Program-made: the position numbers and the translations under genes | The notes under the pieces: model-generated | Told to the model about the DNA's origin: nothing | What the model saw: the letters and a program-made list of their open reading frames with translations, nothing else | Database searches by the model: none | Shown: piece by piece, positions 46,057-55,468 of the stretch | Layout: each line of letters begins with the position of its first letter | How positions within the stretch are numbered: position 1 is the first letter of the stretch | Source: Streptomyces lincolnensis | GTDB taxonomy: Bacteria > Actinomycetota > Actinomycetes > Streptomycetales > Streptomycetaceae | NCBI RefSeq assembly: GCF_021173675.1 | Contig: NZ_JAIHON010000001.1 | Location: 62,001-126,000, forward strand | Reading direction: 5' to 3' | Length of the DNA: 64,000 bases

Positions 46057-48983
46057 CGGACGATCCCCTGATCGCCCTGCGCCCCTGGGAGGCACCCGAG
46101 GTGACCTCCTGGGGGCGGCTGCCCATGAACGCCGTCGACCGGCGCCCCGGAGCACTCCCCCTGGACGGCGACTGGCGCTTCCAGTTGCTGCCCACTCCGG
46201 ACGCGCCGGTCGGCGGCTCCTGGTCCTCGGCGTACGTCCCCGGTGTCTGGACGACACAGGACACCGGGGACCTGCCGCGGTACACCAACGTGCGGATGCC
46301 GTTCCCCGAGTACCCGCCCCACACCCCCGCCGCCAATCCGACGGGGGTGTACGAGCGGGAGGTGGACGTCCCCGCCGGGTGGGCCGAACGCCGGATCGTG
46401 CTCCAGGTCGGGGCCGCCGAGAGCGTGCTGCTGGTGCACGTCGACGGGCGGCCCGTCGGCGTCTCCAAGGACTCCCACCTGGCGGCCGAGTTCGACCTGA
46501 CGGGAGTGGTCCGCGCCGGCGAGCGGGCCGTCGTACGGCTGACCGTGGTCAAGTGGTCGGACGCCTCGCACATCGAGGACCAGGACCAGTGGTGGCACGG
46601 GGGCGTCACGCGCTCGGTGCTGCTGTACGCGACCGAGGCGCTGCATCTCGCGGACGTGACCGTGCGGGCGGGACGGTACGGCGATCTGCGGGTCGACTGC
46701 CGGGTGCGGGACGCGGGCGGGGCGCTGCCCGAGGGCTGGTACGTCAGCGGCGAGCTGGACGGCCGGCTGCTCACCCAGGACACCGGGTTCGACCGGGTCA
46801 ACGCCGAGGACGAGCGGGTCTCCGACTTCCTCGGCGAGGCGCGGCTCACGGCCACCGTCCCCGACGTGCGCACCTGGAACGCCGAGACACCCGAGCTGTA
46901 CGACCTGACCGTCCGGCTGCACCGCGCCGACGGGACGGTCACCGACACCTCCCGCCACCGCGTCGGCTTCCGTGACGTCGAGGTCGTCGGGCGGGACCTG
47001 CTGGTCAACGGCGAGCGGATCTTCGTCCGGGGCGTGAACCGGCACGACTTCCACCCGCTGACCGGGCGGACGGTGTCGGACGAGGACATCCGCGCGGACC
47101 TGGTGCTGCTCAAGCGCTTCGGCTTCAACGCGATCCGCACCTCCCACTACCCGAACGACCCCTCGGTGTACGACCTCGCCGACGAGCTCGGGCTCTACGT
47201 GGTCGACGAGGCGAACATCGAGTCGCACGACCACGCCCACGAGATCGCCGACGACCCGCGCTATCTGAACGCCTTCGTGGACCGGGTCTCCCGGATGGCG
47301 CTGCGGGACAAGAACCACCCGTCCGTGATCATCTGGTCGCTGGGCAACGAGTCCGACTACGGCGCCAACCACGACGCGGCGGCCGGCCGGCTGCGCCGCC
47401 ACGACCCGACGCGCCCGGTGCAGTACGAGGGGGCGGCCAAGCTCGACTGGGCGGCGACGGACGACGCCTCCGACCTCGCCTGCCCCATGTACGCCTCGCT
47501 GGAGGAGTGCGTGGAGCACGCGCTCTCCGGGCGCCAGACCAGGCCGCTGATCTGGTGCGAGTACTCCCACGCCATGGGCAACAGCAACGGCACACTGGCC
47601 GACCACTGGGCTGCCATCGAGTCCACCCCGGGACTTCAGGGCGGGTTCATCTGGGAGTTCTGGGACCACGGAATCCTGCAACGCGTGAGCGACGGAAGAC
47701 CGGTCGGGCGTGGGGGCGCCGGGCTCTATGACAACGGTGTCGCCGCGCCCGGTCACCGCTGGGCCTACGGCGGCGACTTCGGCGAGACGATCCACGACGG
47801 GGCGTTCATCGCCGACGGCGTGGTGTTCCCCGACCGCACGCCCAAGCCGGTGATGTACGAGCACCGGGAGATCGCGGCGCCGGTGCGCATCGAGTGCTTC
47901 CGGCACGAGGGCATCGTGCTCGGCAACCACCAGCACTTCCGCGGCCTGGACTGGCTGTCCGGCGAGTGGGAGCTGTCCCTGGCCGACGGCGGCCGGCTGA
48001 CCGCTCCGGCCGAGCTGCCCGACCTGTGTCCGGGTGAGACGGCGGCCGTCCCGCTGCCGTTCGCGCTGCCCGAGGACGGCGGCGAGGCCTGGCTGACGCT
48101 GCGCGTGACGACCGCCCGCGACGAGCCGTGGGCGCCGCGCGGCACGGTGGTGTGTCTGCCGCAGGTGCGGCTGCGGGCGGCGGCCCCCGCACGGCCGCCC
48201 CTCCCGGTGCCCCGGGGCCGCGTCGAGGTCGACCCGGACGGGCTCCTGGTCCACCCCCTGCTCACCTCCGCTCCCGCCCTCTCGCTGTGGCGGGCGCCCA
48301 CCGACAACGACGAGCTCGGCGGCATGGCGCCGCGCTGGCGGGACTGGGGGCTCGACGCGCTGGTGCGCAAGGTCACGGACGTGCGCCGACTGGCGGACGG
48401 CCGGGTGACCGTGCACGCGGAGTACGCCGCCGAGGCCGGTGTCGTCCGGCATGCGCAGGTCCTCACCCCGGTCGAGGGCGGCATCCACGTCGAGGAGTCG
48501 GCCGAACTGCCCGACGCGCTCACCGATGTGGCCCGGGTCGGCTCGGTGTTCGAGACGATCGCCGGGCTCGACCTGATGGAGTGGTACGGGCAGGGGCCCT
48601 GGGAGTCGTACCCGGACCGCGCCTTCGGCGCCCCCGTCGGCCATCACCGCGTGCCCGTGGACGCGTTGTTCACCCCCTACCTGCGCCCGCAGGAGAGCGG
48701 TGGGCGACACGGCGTACGCCACTTCACGCTGTCGGCTCCGGACGCCACCGGTCTGACCGTCGTCCTGGACGAGCCCCGCCAGGTCGGGGTGAGCCGGTTC
48801 CGGGCGGACGACCTGACCGCCGTCGCCCACCACGACGAGCTCGTGCCGCGGGCCGGCTGCGTGGTGCACATCGACGCGGCGCATCGAGGTCTGGGCACCG
48901 CGTCCTGCGGACCCGACACCTCACCGTCGTATCTGGTCTCCCCGGGCGTCCACCGCTGGAGCTGGACTCTCCGCGCCCTCTGA
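46053..48983 (+). CDS. GH2 beta-galactosidase, LacZ type
   Basis: 976 aa, five-domain LacZ layout. The jelly-roll sugar-binding domain is N-terminal (GVWTTQDTGDLPRYTNVRMPFP), then a beta-sandwich and the TIM barrel with acid/base E433 (WSLGNESDYG) and nucleophile E503 (WCEYSHAMGNSNG). The C-terminal small-chain domain (WRAPTDNDELGG, EWYGQGPWESYPDR-like segment) is complete. No signal peptide, so it hydrolyses imported beta-galactosides. It is last in the kinase-importer operon. Confidence 0.94.
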   Translation: MTDDPLIALRPWEAPEVTSWGRLPMNAVDRRPGALPLDGDWRFQLLPTPDAPVGGSWSSAYVPGVWTTQDTGDLPRYTNVRMPFPEYPPHTPAANPTGVYEREVDVPAGWAERRIVLQVGAAESVLLVHVDGRPVGVSKDSHLAAEFDLTGVVRAGERAVVRLTVVKWSDASHIEDQDQWWHGGVTRSVLLYATEALHLADVTVRAGRYGDLRVDCRVRDAGGALPEGWYVSGELDGRLLTQDTGFDRVNAEDERVSDFLGEARLTATVPDVRTWNAETPELYDLTVRLHRADGTVTDTSRHRVGFRDVEVVGRDLLVNGERIFVRGVNRHDFHPLTGRTVSDEDIRADLVLLKRFGFNAIRTSHYPNDPSVYDLADELGLYVVDEANIESHDHAHEIADDPRYLNAFVDRVSRMALRDKNHPSVIIWSLGNESDYGANHDAAAGRLRRHDPTRPVQYEGAAKLDWAATDDASDLACPMYASLEECVEHALSGRQTRPLIWCEYSHAMGNSNGTLADHWAAIESTPGLQGGFIWEFWDHGILQRVSDGRPVGRGGAGLYDNGVAAPGHRWAYGGDFGETIHDGAFIADGVVFPDRTPKPVMYEHREIAAPVRIECFRHEGIVLGNHQHFRGLDWLSGEWELSLADGGRLTAPAELPDLCPGETAAVPLPFALPEDGGEAWLTLRVTTARDEPWAPRGTVVCLPQVRLRAAAPARPPLPVPRGRVEVDPDGLLVHPLLTSAPALSLWRAPTDNDELGGMAPRWRDWGLDALVRKVTDVRRLADGRVTVHAEYAAEAGVVRHAQVLTPVEGGIHVEESAELPDALTDVARVGSVFETIAGLDLMEWYGQGPWESYPDRAFGAPVGHHRVPVDALFTPYLRPQESGGRHGVRHFTLSAPDATGLTVVLDEPRQVGVSRFRADDLTAVAHHDELVPRAGCVVHIDAAHRGLGTASCGPDTSPSYLVSPGVHRWSWTLRAL

Positions 48984-49053
48984 TCCTCTCCTCCCCTCGC
49001 CTCGCCTCCCCTCCTTCACCTCCTTCTCCCCTGTTCTTCGTTACGGAGCACCC
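48984..49053 (+). promoter_or_regulatory. Pyrimidine-rich tract before the exported phosphoesterase gene
   Basis: About 55 bases (48984-49038) consist almost entirely of C and T on the plus strand, ending in a GGAG ribosome site before GTG at 49054. No hairpin is seen. It may be a leader or a triplex-prone spacer. Confidence 0.35.
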
Positions 49054-50880
49054 GTGTGTACTTCGCATGACCACGACGACCTGACCGAGGCCGCGCAGGC
49101 CGGTGCCGGTCGGCGCAGCTTCCTGAGAGCCACCGCCCTGTTGGGCGCCGCCGCCACCGCGGGGCTCGCACTGCCGGCGACCGCCGAGGCGGTGTCGGGC
49201 GGCCGGCGGCCGAACCCGGACAGCCGGCGCTTCACGCTCGCCGTCATGCCCGACACCCAGTACCTCTTCGACGGGCCGAGCATCGACAAGGCGCCCATCG
49301 AGGCGTCCCTGCGCTATCTGCTGGAGCACGGGAAGGAGGAGAACATCGTCTTCCTCTCCCATCTCGGGGACCTGACCCAGAACGGCGCCGAGGCCGAGTT
49401 CGCGGCGATCGGCGAGGCGTTCCGGCTGCTGGACCGGCGGGGCGTCGGCTACAGCGTGCTGGCGGGCAACCACGACGTGAAGTCGTCGACCACCGACCAG
49501 CGCGGCTCCACGCCCTACCTGAACACCTTCGGCCCCGACCGGTTCAAGGGGCGCAAGACCTTCGGCGGGGGCTCCCCGGACGGCTACAACACCTTCCACC
49601 TGTTCCGGGCCGCCGGGCGGGAGTGGATGGTGCTCGCGCTGGACTGGCGGCTGTCGGACAAGGGCTACGCCTGGGCCAAGGACGTCCTGGCCGCCCACCC
49701 GAAGACCCCGGTCATTCTGACCACGCACGAGCTGGTCGTCGAGGACGACACCCTCTCGGACTACGGGCAGCAGCTGTGGGACCAGCTGATCAAGGACCAC
49801 GACCAGATCTTCCTCACCCTCAACGGGCACTACTGGCCGGCCGGGCGCGCGACGCGCAGGAACGCGGCGGGCCACGACGTCCATCTGCACCTGACGAACT
49901 ACCAGAACCGGTACTTCGGCGGGGCGGCCATGATCCGTCTGTACCGCTTCGACCTCGACCGTGGCGTGATCGACGTGGAGACGGTCTCGCCGTGGATCCT
50001 GGGCCGGGCCGCGAAGGGGCTCAACGAGCTGGAGCGGCAGGAGATCGAGCTGAGCGGGGACGCCGACCGGTTCTCCGTGGAGATCGACTTCGCCGCGCGC
50101 TTCTCCGGCTTCGACCCGGTGCCCGCGCGCCCGGCCCGCCCCGCCGCCCGGATGCTGATCCCGGGGACGGTCGCGTACTGGCGCTTCGACCAGCCGGTGA
50201 GCGGCACCGTCCGTGACCTGTCCGGGCGCGGCAACGACCTGACCCAGGTGTCGGTCGGCGGCGGTTCGCTCGGCTGGTCCGGCGATCACCACCCCGACCA
50301 GCCCGGCCACGGCAGCCTGGAGTTCCAGGGGTTCAAGTCGCCGCTGAAGGGCGCGTATCTGCAGACGGTGGACAAGGCGCCGCTCAACTCGGCCGTGTTC
50401 AAGGACGGTTACACCATCGAGGTGTTCTACCGGATGCCCGCCGACTGGGACCCGGACCACAACGCCTGGGCGGGACTGGTCAGTCGGCGGGGCACCGGTG
50501 GCGCCGCCGGCAAGACCGGCGACGACCCCGACGAGCCGCTCGCCACCCTCTCCCTGTCGAACGACCGCGAGCCGCAGTGGGCCATGCGCCCGCTCAACCA
50601 GCAGGGCATCGCCACCAACTGGGGTCAGGAGACGCCGCTCGAGACCTGGTGGCACCTCGCCGTGGTCAACGACGGCCGGCACACCACGCTGTACGTCCAG
50701 GGCTGCCCGGTGGTCCGCAATCCGAAGGCCACGGCGGTCGGGATCACCTCGGTCGGACTGCCGTGGCTGCTGGGCGGCTACACCTACGCCGACAAGATCG
50801 ACCAGATCTTCCACGGCCGGCTCGGCGACGTCCGGATCGTCGAACGGGCGCTGCCTGTCACGTCGTTCATGACCCACTGA
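49054..50880 (+). CDS. Exported calcineurin-like phosphoesterase with LamG-like domain
   Basis: 608 aa. A twin-arginine signal (GRRSFLRATALLGAAATAG) is followed by a metallophosphoesterase domain at about 60-330: PDTQY, HLGDLTQNG, GNHD, TTHELV and NGHYWPAG, the metal ligands in order. Residues about 375-605 form a concanavalin/LamG-like lectin domain (AYWRFDQPVSGTVRDLSGRGNDL ... WWHLAVVNDGRHTTLYVQG ... GRLGDVRIVERAL). It probably binds a surface glycan or polymer and cleaves a phosphoester outside the cell. It begins a cluster with the next two exported proteins. Confidence 0.85.
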   Translation: MCTSHDHDDLTEAAQAGAGRRSFLRATALLGAAATAGLALPATAEAVSGGRRPNPDSRRFTLAVMPDTQYLFDGPSIDKAPIEASLRYLLEHGKEENIVFLSHLGDLTQNGAEAEFAAIGEAFRLLDRRGVGYSVLAGNHDVKSSTTDQRGSTPYLNTFGPDRFKGRKTFGGGSPDGYNTFHLFRAAGREWMVLALDWRLSDKGYAWAKDVLAAHPKTPVILTTHELVVEDDTLSDYGQQLWDQLIKDHDQIFLTLNGHYWPAGRATRRNAAGHDVHLHLTNYQNRYFGGAAMIRLYRFDLDRGVIDVETVSPWILGRAAKGLNELERQEIELSGDADRFSVEIDFAARFSGFDPVPARPARPAARMLIPGTVAYWRFDQPVSGTVRDLSGRGNDLTQVSVGGGSLGWSGDHHPDQPGHGSLEFQGFKSPLKGAYLQTVDKAPLNSAVFKDGYTIEVFYRMPADWDPDHNAWAGLVSRRGTGGAAGKTGDDPDEPLATLSLSNDREPQWAMRPLNQQGIATNWGQETPLETWWHLAVVNDGRHTTLYVQGCPVVRNPKATAVGITSVGLPWLLGGYTYADKIDQIFHGRLGDVRIVERALPVTSFMTH

Positions 50881-50920
50881 CGCCTCGTTCATGACCACCG
50901 ACGCCTCAAGGATGCCCACC

Positions 50921-52591
50921 ATGACCAAGCAGCAGCTGCCCGCCTGGGCCGATCCGTCCGTCTCCCCCGACGACCTCGACGCCCAGGGCATGTCCAGACG
51001 CGGACTCCTGCGCCGCGCGGGCCTGTTCGGCGCCGCCTTCGCCCTGGGGTCGGCGGCCACGCCCGCGCTCGCCGCCCCCGGGCGCGGGTTCGGCGGCGAC
51101 GATCCGCGCCTCGCCTATCTCGTCGGCGACCACCACGTCCACTCCGTGTACAGCCACGACGCCAAGTACACGTTCTCCCAGCAGGCCAGGGCCGCCGCCC
51201 GGTACGGCCTGGACTGGATGGTGTTCAACGAGCACTCCAACTTCGGACACGCCCGCTACGGTGCCGCGCTGGAGCACCAGGAGATCCTCAAGGCGCGGGC
51301 CGCGAACCCCCGTCAGCTGATCTTCCAGGGCCTGGAGTGGTACATCCCGGCCGCCGAGCACTGCACGGTCTTCGCCGCGCCCGGCCCCCACGAGGTCGAC
51401 CTGCTGACGCGGTTCGAGCTGGCCTACGACGGCAAGCTGCTCGGCTACGACAAGGGCGGTGCCGCCGACGCGGACACCGCCCGCAACGAGGCGCACGCCG
51501 TCAAGGCCATCAAGTGGCTGGCCGAGCAGCGCCGTTCGGGTTACGTCGACGACGTCCTCGTCCTGGCCAACCACCCGCTGCGCCTCGGCATCGACTCCCC
51601 GCACGAGATGCGCGCCTGGCGGGACGCCGCTCCCGAGATCATGATCGGCATGGAGGGCGCGCCCGGCGCCCAGGGCGCGGCGATCCCCGGCTGGCGCGGT
51701 GCCACCTCCATCCGCGGCGAGTACGAGAACAAGCCGTCGGCGCAGTCGTGGCCGGGCTATCCGGCCGACGCCTACCTGACGTACGGCGGCTTCGACTGGG
51801 CGACCGCGACGGTCGGCGGACTGTGGGACTCGATGCTGGCAGAAGGCAGCCTGTTCTCGATCACCACCAACTCCGACAACCACCGCACGGTCTTCGACAC
51901 CTGGAAGAACGGCGACTGGCCGGCCGGGCAGAACTTCGACAGCACCGGCAAGCTGCCCGACCCGGTGAACACCGACACCCCGCAGCCCGGCAGCGACTTC
52001 TGGCCCGGCGAGTTCAGCCGCACCCACGTCGGCGTGACCCGCTACGGCTACCGCGCGGTCATGCAGGGCATGCGGGCGGGCCGTGTCTGGCTGGACCACG
52101 GGCATCTGCTGGACGGCCTCGACGTGCGGCTGAAGCGGGACTGCGACGCCGGGCGCGGGGTCACGCTGGGCGGGCGGCTGCGGGTCCGCAAGGGCGAGCG
52201 GATCACGCTGTACGTGACGGTCACGACCGCCTCCCGGCCCAACCCGCACGGTGTGCTGCCCGAGTTGGCGCACGTGGACGTGATCCAGGGCACGGTGCGC
52301 GGCCCGGTCACCGACCGGGACACCTGGAAGGCACCGGACACCAAGGTCGTCCGGACGAAGGACGTCTCGGGCCGCACCGGCACCTACACCCTGCGTGTCC
52401 CGCTGACCGCCGGGGACGAGTCCTTCTACGTCCGGCTGCGCGGCAGCGACGGCAACCGGCACGGGGCCGGTTACCTCGGCGCCTCCGTCGACCCGCACGG
52501 GCCGATTCCCCACGAGCCCGGGAACGGTGACCCGTGGGCCGATACGTGGTTCTATTCCAACCCCATCTTCGTCGACGTGGCAGGTGCCTGA
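50921..52591 (+). CDS. Exported PHP-type (CehA/McbA-like) metallohydrolase
   Basis: 556 aa. ATG at 50921 follows AAGGA at the usual distance; ATGs at 50891 and 50912 are in frame. The signal has twin arginines (SRRGLLRRAG). The catalytic part shows PHP-like metal motifs: GDHHVHSVYSHD, FNEHSNFGHARYG, GLEWYIPAAEHC, ANHPLRLG and TTNSDNHRTVFD. Relatives hydrolyse phosphoesters or carbamate esters. The C-terminal 150 residues are beta-rich (RGVTLGGRLRVRKGERITLYVTV). Its stop overlaps the next start (TGATG). Confidence 0.82.
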   Translation: MTKQQLPAWADPSVSPDDLDAQGMSRRGLLRRAGLFGAAFALGSAATPALAAPGRGFGGDDPRLAYLVGDHHVHSVYSHDAKYTFSQQARAAARYGLDWMVFNEHSNFGHARYGAALEHQEILKARAANPRQLIFQGLEWYIPAAEHCTVFAAPGPHEVDLLTRFELAYDGKLLGYDKGGAADADTARNEAHAVKAIKWLAEQRRSGYVDDVLVLANHPLRLGIDSPHEMRAWRDAAPEIMIGMEGAPGAQGAAIPGWRGATSIRGEYENKPSAQSWPGYPADAYLTYGGFDWATATVGGLWDSMLAEGSLFSITTNSDNHRTVFDTWKNGDWPAGQNFDSTGKLPDPVNTDTPQPGSDFWPGEFSRTHVGVTRYGYRAVMQGMRAGRVWLDHGHLLDGLDVRLKRDCDAGRGVTLGGRLRVRKGERITLYVTVTTASRPNPHGVLPELAHVDVIQGTVRGPVTDRDTWKAPDTKVVRTKDVSGRTGTYTLRVPLTAGDESFYVRLRGSDGNRHGAGYLGASVDPHGPIPHEPGNGDPWADTWFYSNPIFVDVAGA

Positions 52592-53439
52592 TGAAGCGTC
52601 ATCTCCTCGCTCCGGCTTGCTTACTGGGCGCCCTCGCGCTGAGCGCGGGCACGGCGTCCGCCGCCGGTGACCCGCGGTGGGTCGAGACCGGTACGGCGTA
52701 CACCGACACCCTCGGGGGCGGGCAGGGCCTGGCGAGTCGCGCGGACGGCGGTCTGCTGTACCGCGGGCTCGCCTCCATCCCGCTGGACCTGCGGATCAAG
52801 GGCTGGAACCACATCGGTGACCCGGACATCGCCCGCGGGTACGTCGTCGACGCCTACCAGGGCCCGGACACGGCCACGTCGAAGATGTTCGCGGTGACCA
52901 CACCGGCCGGGAAGCGCCACGAGTACGTCCACCGGCTCAACCCGGGCGAGAAGCTCAACAACTCCTTCGCCACCCTCTCGCCCGACACGCAGTGGCTGGT
53001 GTCGGGCGAGTGGGGGGAGATGAGAAGACTCCAGGTCTTCCCCGCTCCCCTGCTCGACCCGTCCACCCCGCAGGCGGGCGGTGACCTGAAGGAGGCCTGG
53101 CAGATCACCCTGGACAAGCCCGTCCGCGACATCCAGGGCTGCGACTTCGTGACGGACGCCCGGCTGGTGTGCGCCTCGAACGACGCCACGGGCACGCTGT
53201 TCCCCGAGATCCGGCCGCTCCTCCAGGTCGACCTGGACCGGAAGCTGGACGGCGGGCCGGTCACGGGCAGGGTGAAGAGCCTGTTCGCCCTGCCCCAACG
53301 CAGCGTCTGCACGGGCACGTTCGAGACGGAGGGCGTCGACTACGACGTCACCGACGGCACCCTGCGGGTGGAGATGATCCCGCCGGGGGTGTGCGCGGTC
53401 TCGACGGCGGTGTACTCCTACCGGCAGGCGACCGGCTGA
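52591..53439 (+). CDS. Secreted protein of unknown function
   Basis: 282 aa with a classical Sec signal (KRHLLAPACLLGALALSAG, cut near ASA-AGD). The mature part is beta-rich and has four cysteines (GCDF, LVCAS, SVCTG, GVCAV) that could form two disulfides. Repeated GLASRADGG / GEWGEMRRLQVFP segments give a weak propeller-like impression. I recognise no family. It is translationally coupled to the PHP hydrolase, so a joint extracellular role is likely. Confidence 0.75.
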   Translation: MKRHLLAPACLLGALALSAGTASAAGDPRWVETGTAYTDTLGGGQGLASRADGGLLYRGLASIPLDLRIKGWNHIGDPDIARGYVVDAYQGPDTATSKMFAVTTPAGKRHEYVHRLNPGEKLNNSFATLSPDTQWLVSGEWGEMRRLQVFPAPLLDPSTPQAGGDLKEAWQITLDKPVRDIQGCDFVTDARLVCASNDATGTLFPEIRPLLQVDLDRKLDGGPVTGRVKSLFALPQRSVCTGTFETEGVDYDVTDGTLRVEMIPPGVCAVSTAVYSYRQATG

Positions 53440-53453
53440 TCACCCCACCGGAC

Positions 53454-53480
53454 CGGCGGCCGGAGCCGTCTCGGCCGCCG
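53454..53480. terminator. Stem-loop between convergent genes
   Basis: CGGCGGCCG (53454-53462) pairs with CGGCCGCCG (53472-53480) around a nine-base loop, between the stops of the secreted-protein and MaoC genes. Confidence 0.5.
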
Positions 53481-53494
53481 TCCTGCCCCGGTGC

Positions 53495-53950
53495 TCAGGC
53501 GTAGAACCGCGACAGGCTCTGCAGCACCGCCGCCGGCTTGGCCCCGCCCTCGATCTCGATGCTGCCGTCGACGGCGATCTGCACCCCGCCGGGCACGTCC
53601 TCGACCTCGGCCAGCCGCGCGACCAGCCGGATGCGCGAGCCGACCTTCACCGGGGCGGGGAAACGCACCTTGTTCAGGCCGTAGTTGACCTTCGTGGTGA
53701 CGCCCTGGACGTCGAGCAGTTCGGTGAACAGCGGGATGAACAACGACAGCGTGAGATAGCCGTGGGCGATGGGGGCGCCGAACGGGCCCTCGGCCGCGCG
53801 CTCGGGGTCCACATGGATCCACTGGTGGTCGCCGGTGGCGTCGGCGAAGGTGTTGATCCGCTCCTGGGTCACCTCGATCCACTCGCTGGTGCCGAGGTCG
53901 CCGCCGGCGAGCTTCTTCAGTTCGTCGAGGCCGTTCACGGTGAGGCTCAT
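53495..53950 (-). CDS. MaoC-like (R)-specific enoyl-CoA hydratase
   Basis: 151 aa hot-dog fold. The hydratase signature is FADATGDHQWIHVDPERA...GPFGAPIAHGYLTLSL, with catalytic D and H in the DxxxxH-type stretch near residues 37-45. It hydrates short or aromatic enoyl-CoA thioesters. It starts 8 bp after the ligase gene stop. It is the last gene of a four-gene catabolic operon. Confidence 0.9.
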   Translation of the reverse strand: MSLTVNGLDELKKLAGGDLGTSEWIEVTQERINTFADATGDHQWIHVDPERAAEGPFGAPIAHGYLTLSLFIPLFTELLDVQGVTTKVNYGLNKVRFPAPVKVGSRIRLVARLAEVEDVPGGVQIAVDGSIEIEGGAKPAAVLQSLSRFYA

Positions 53951-53958
53951 GGGGTTCC

Positions 53959-55458
53959 TTAACTGTTGCCGTAGCGCTTGCGCACCCGGGACTTGAGGAG
54001 CTTTCCGGAGGCGGTGCGCGGGAGTTCGTCCGCGATCACCACCGACTTGGGGATCTTGTACTTGGCGAGGCGTCCGGACAGCGAGGCGAGCACCTCGTCG
54101 GAGTCCAGTGCGGCGCCCTCGCGCGGGACGACGACGGCACGCGGCACCTCGCCCCACTTGTCGTCCGGGACGCCGATGACCGCGCACTCGACGATGTCCG
54201 GGTGGGCGAGGAGGAGGTCCTCGATCTCGGCGGGGTAGATGTTCTCCCCACCCGAGATGATCATGTCCTTGATGCGGTCGACGATGAAGACGTAGCCGTC
54301 CTCGTCGACCCGGGCCGCGTCGCCGGTGCGGAACCAGCCGTCGGCGAACGCCGCCGCCGTCTCCTCCGGCAGTCCCCAGTAGCCGGACATCACGGCCGGG
54401 CCGCGCACCACCACCTCGCCGTTCTCGCCCGGCTCCACCGGGGTGAGGTCGGGCCGCAGGACCCGTACGTCGGTGAAGAAGTGGGGTACTCCGGCCGAGC
54501 CCGCCTTGCTGACGGAGCGCTCCCCGTCGAGGAAGCAGACACCGAGCGCCTCGGTCATGCCGTAGCCCTGGAGGAAGGTCAGACCGCGCGCCTGGTACAC
54601 CTCGATGAGCGGGGTCGGCACCGGGGCGCCGCCGCAGCTGAGCATGCGCAGGCTGGACAGGTCCGCCTGCGGCCAGCGCGGATGGCGGGCGATCTGCTCG
54701 AACATCGCCGGCACCCCGAACATGTAGGTGATCCGGTGCCGGGACACCAGGTCGAGGGTGTCGCCCGGGTCGAACGCCTCGACCAGGACGCAGGTGCCGC
54801 CCTTGAGCAGCACCGGCAGGGCCAGCACGGTCAGGCCGGCGATGTGGAACAGCGGCGCGGAGACCAGGGCCCGCTCGTCGGCGTGCAGGTCCTTGTCGAT
54901 GAGGAAGTTGACCGCGTTCCAGGTCGCGTTGGCGTGCGAGAGCATCGCGCCCTTGGGGCGGCCCGTCGTCCCCGAGGTGTACAGGATCAGGCAGGTGTCG
55001 TCGGCGGCGACCGGCTCGTCGATCGGCTCGTCCGGCGCCTCGGCGAGCGCCGCCTCGTACTCGGCGCCGACCTCCAGATACGTCCGGACGTCCGTGCTGC
55101 CGGGCAGTCCCGCGACCAGCCCGGTGTGCGAGGGGCCGTAGACGAGGACCTTCGCTCCGGAGTCGGCGAGCTGGTAGGCGATCTCGGGGCCGGCGAGGCG
55201 GGTGTTCTGCGGTACGAAGATCGCGCCGAGCATGCCCGCCGCGAACAGTGTTTCGAGGAAGGAGGGGTGGTTGGGTCCCAGGTAGGCGATGCGGTCGCCG
55301 CGCCGGACGCCCCGGGCGCGCAGGGCGTGGGCGAGGCGGGTGGTGCGGGTGTGCAGCTCCGCGTAGCTGACGGCCGTGTCGCCGTGGATCAGGGCGGTGC
55401 GGTGCGGTGTCTTGCGGGCCCGGCGCGCGGGCCACGACCCCAGTCCCTCGTTGCGCAT
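53959..55458 (-). CDS. Acyl-CoA synthetase (AMP-forming), class I adenylate-forming
   Basis: 499 aa. P-loop LYTSGTTGRPKGAMLSH (about 171-187), GYGMTEALG, WFRTGDAARVDEDGYVFIVDR and the catalytic lysine region LPRTASGKLLKSRVRKRYG at the C-terminus are all intact. It activates a carboxylic acid to its CoA thioester. Medium-chain or aromatic acids are both possible. It sits between the amidohydrolase and MaoC genes. Confidence 0.92.
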   Translation of the reverse strand: MRNEGLGSWPARRARKTPHRTALIHGDTAVSYAELHTRTTRLAHALRARGVRRGDRIAYLGPNHPSFLETLFAAGMLGAIFVPQNTRLAGPEIAYQLADSGAKVLVYGPSHTGLVAGLPGSTDVRTYLEVGAEYEAALAEAPDEPIDEPVAADDTCLILYTSGTTGRPKGAMLSHANATWNAVNFLIDKDLHADERALVSAPLFHIAGLTVLALPVLLKGGTCVLVEAFDPGDTLDLVSRHRITYMFGVPAMFEQIARHPRWPQADLSSLRMLSCGGAPVPTPLIEVYQARGLTFLQGYGMTEALGVCFLDGERSVSKAGSAGVPHFFTDVRVLRPDLTPVEPGENGEVVVRGPAVMSGYWGLPEETAAAFADGWFRTGDAARVDEDGYVFIVDRIKDMIISGGENIYPAEIEDLLLAHPDIVECAVIGVPDDKWGEVPRAVVVPREGAALDSDEVLASLSGRLAKYKIPKSVVIADELPRTASGKLLKSRVRKRYGNS

Positions 55459-55468
55459 CTGTGGCCCC

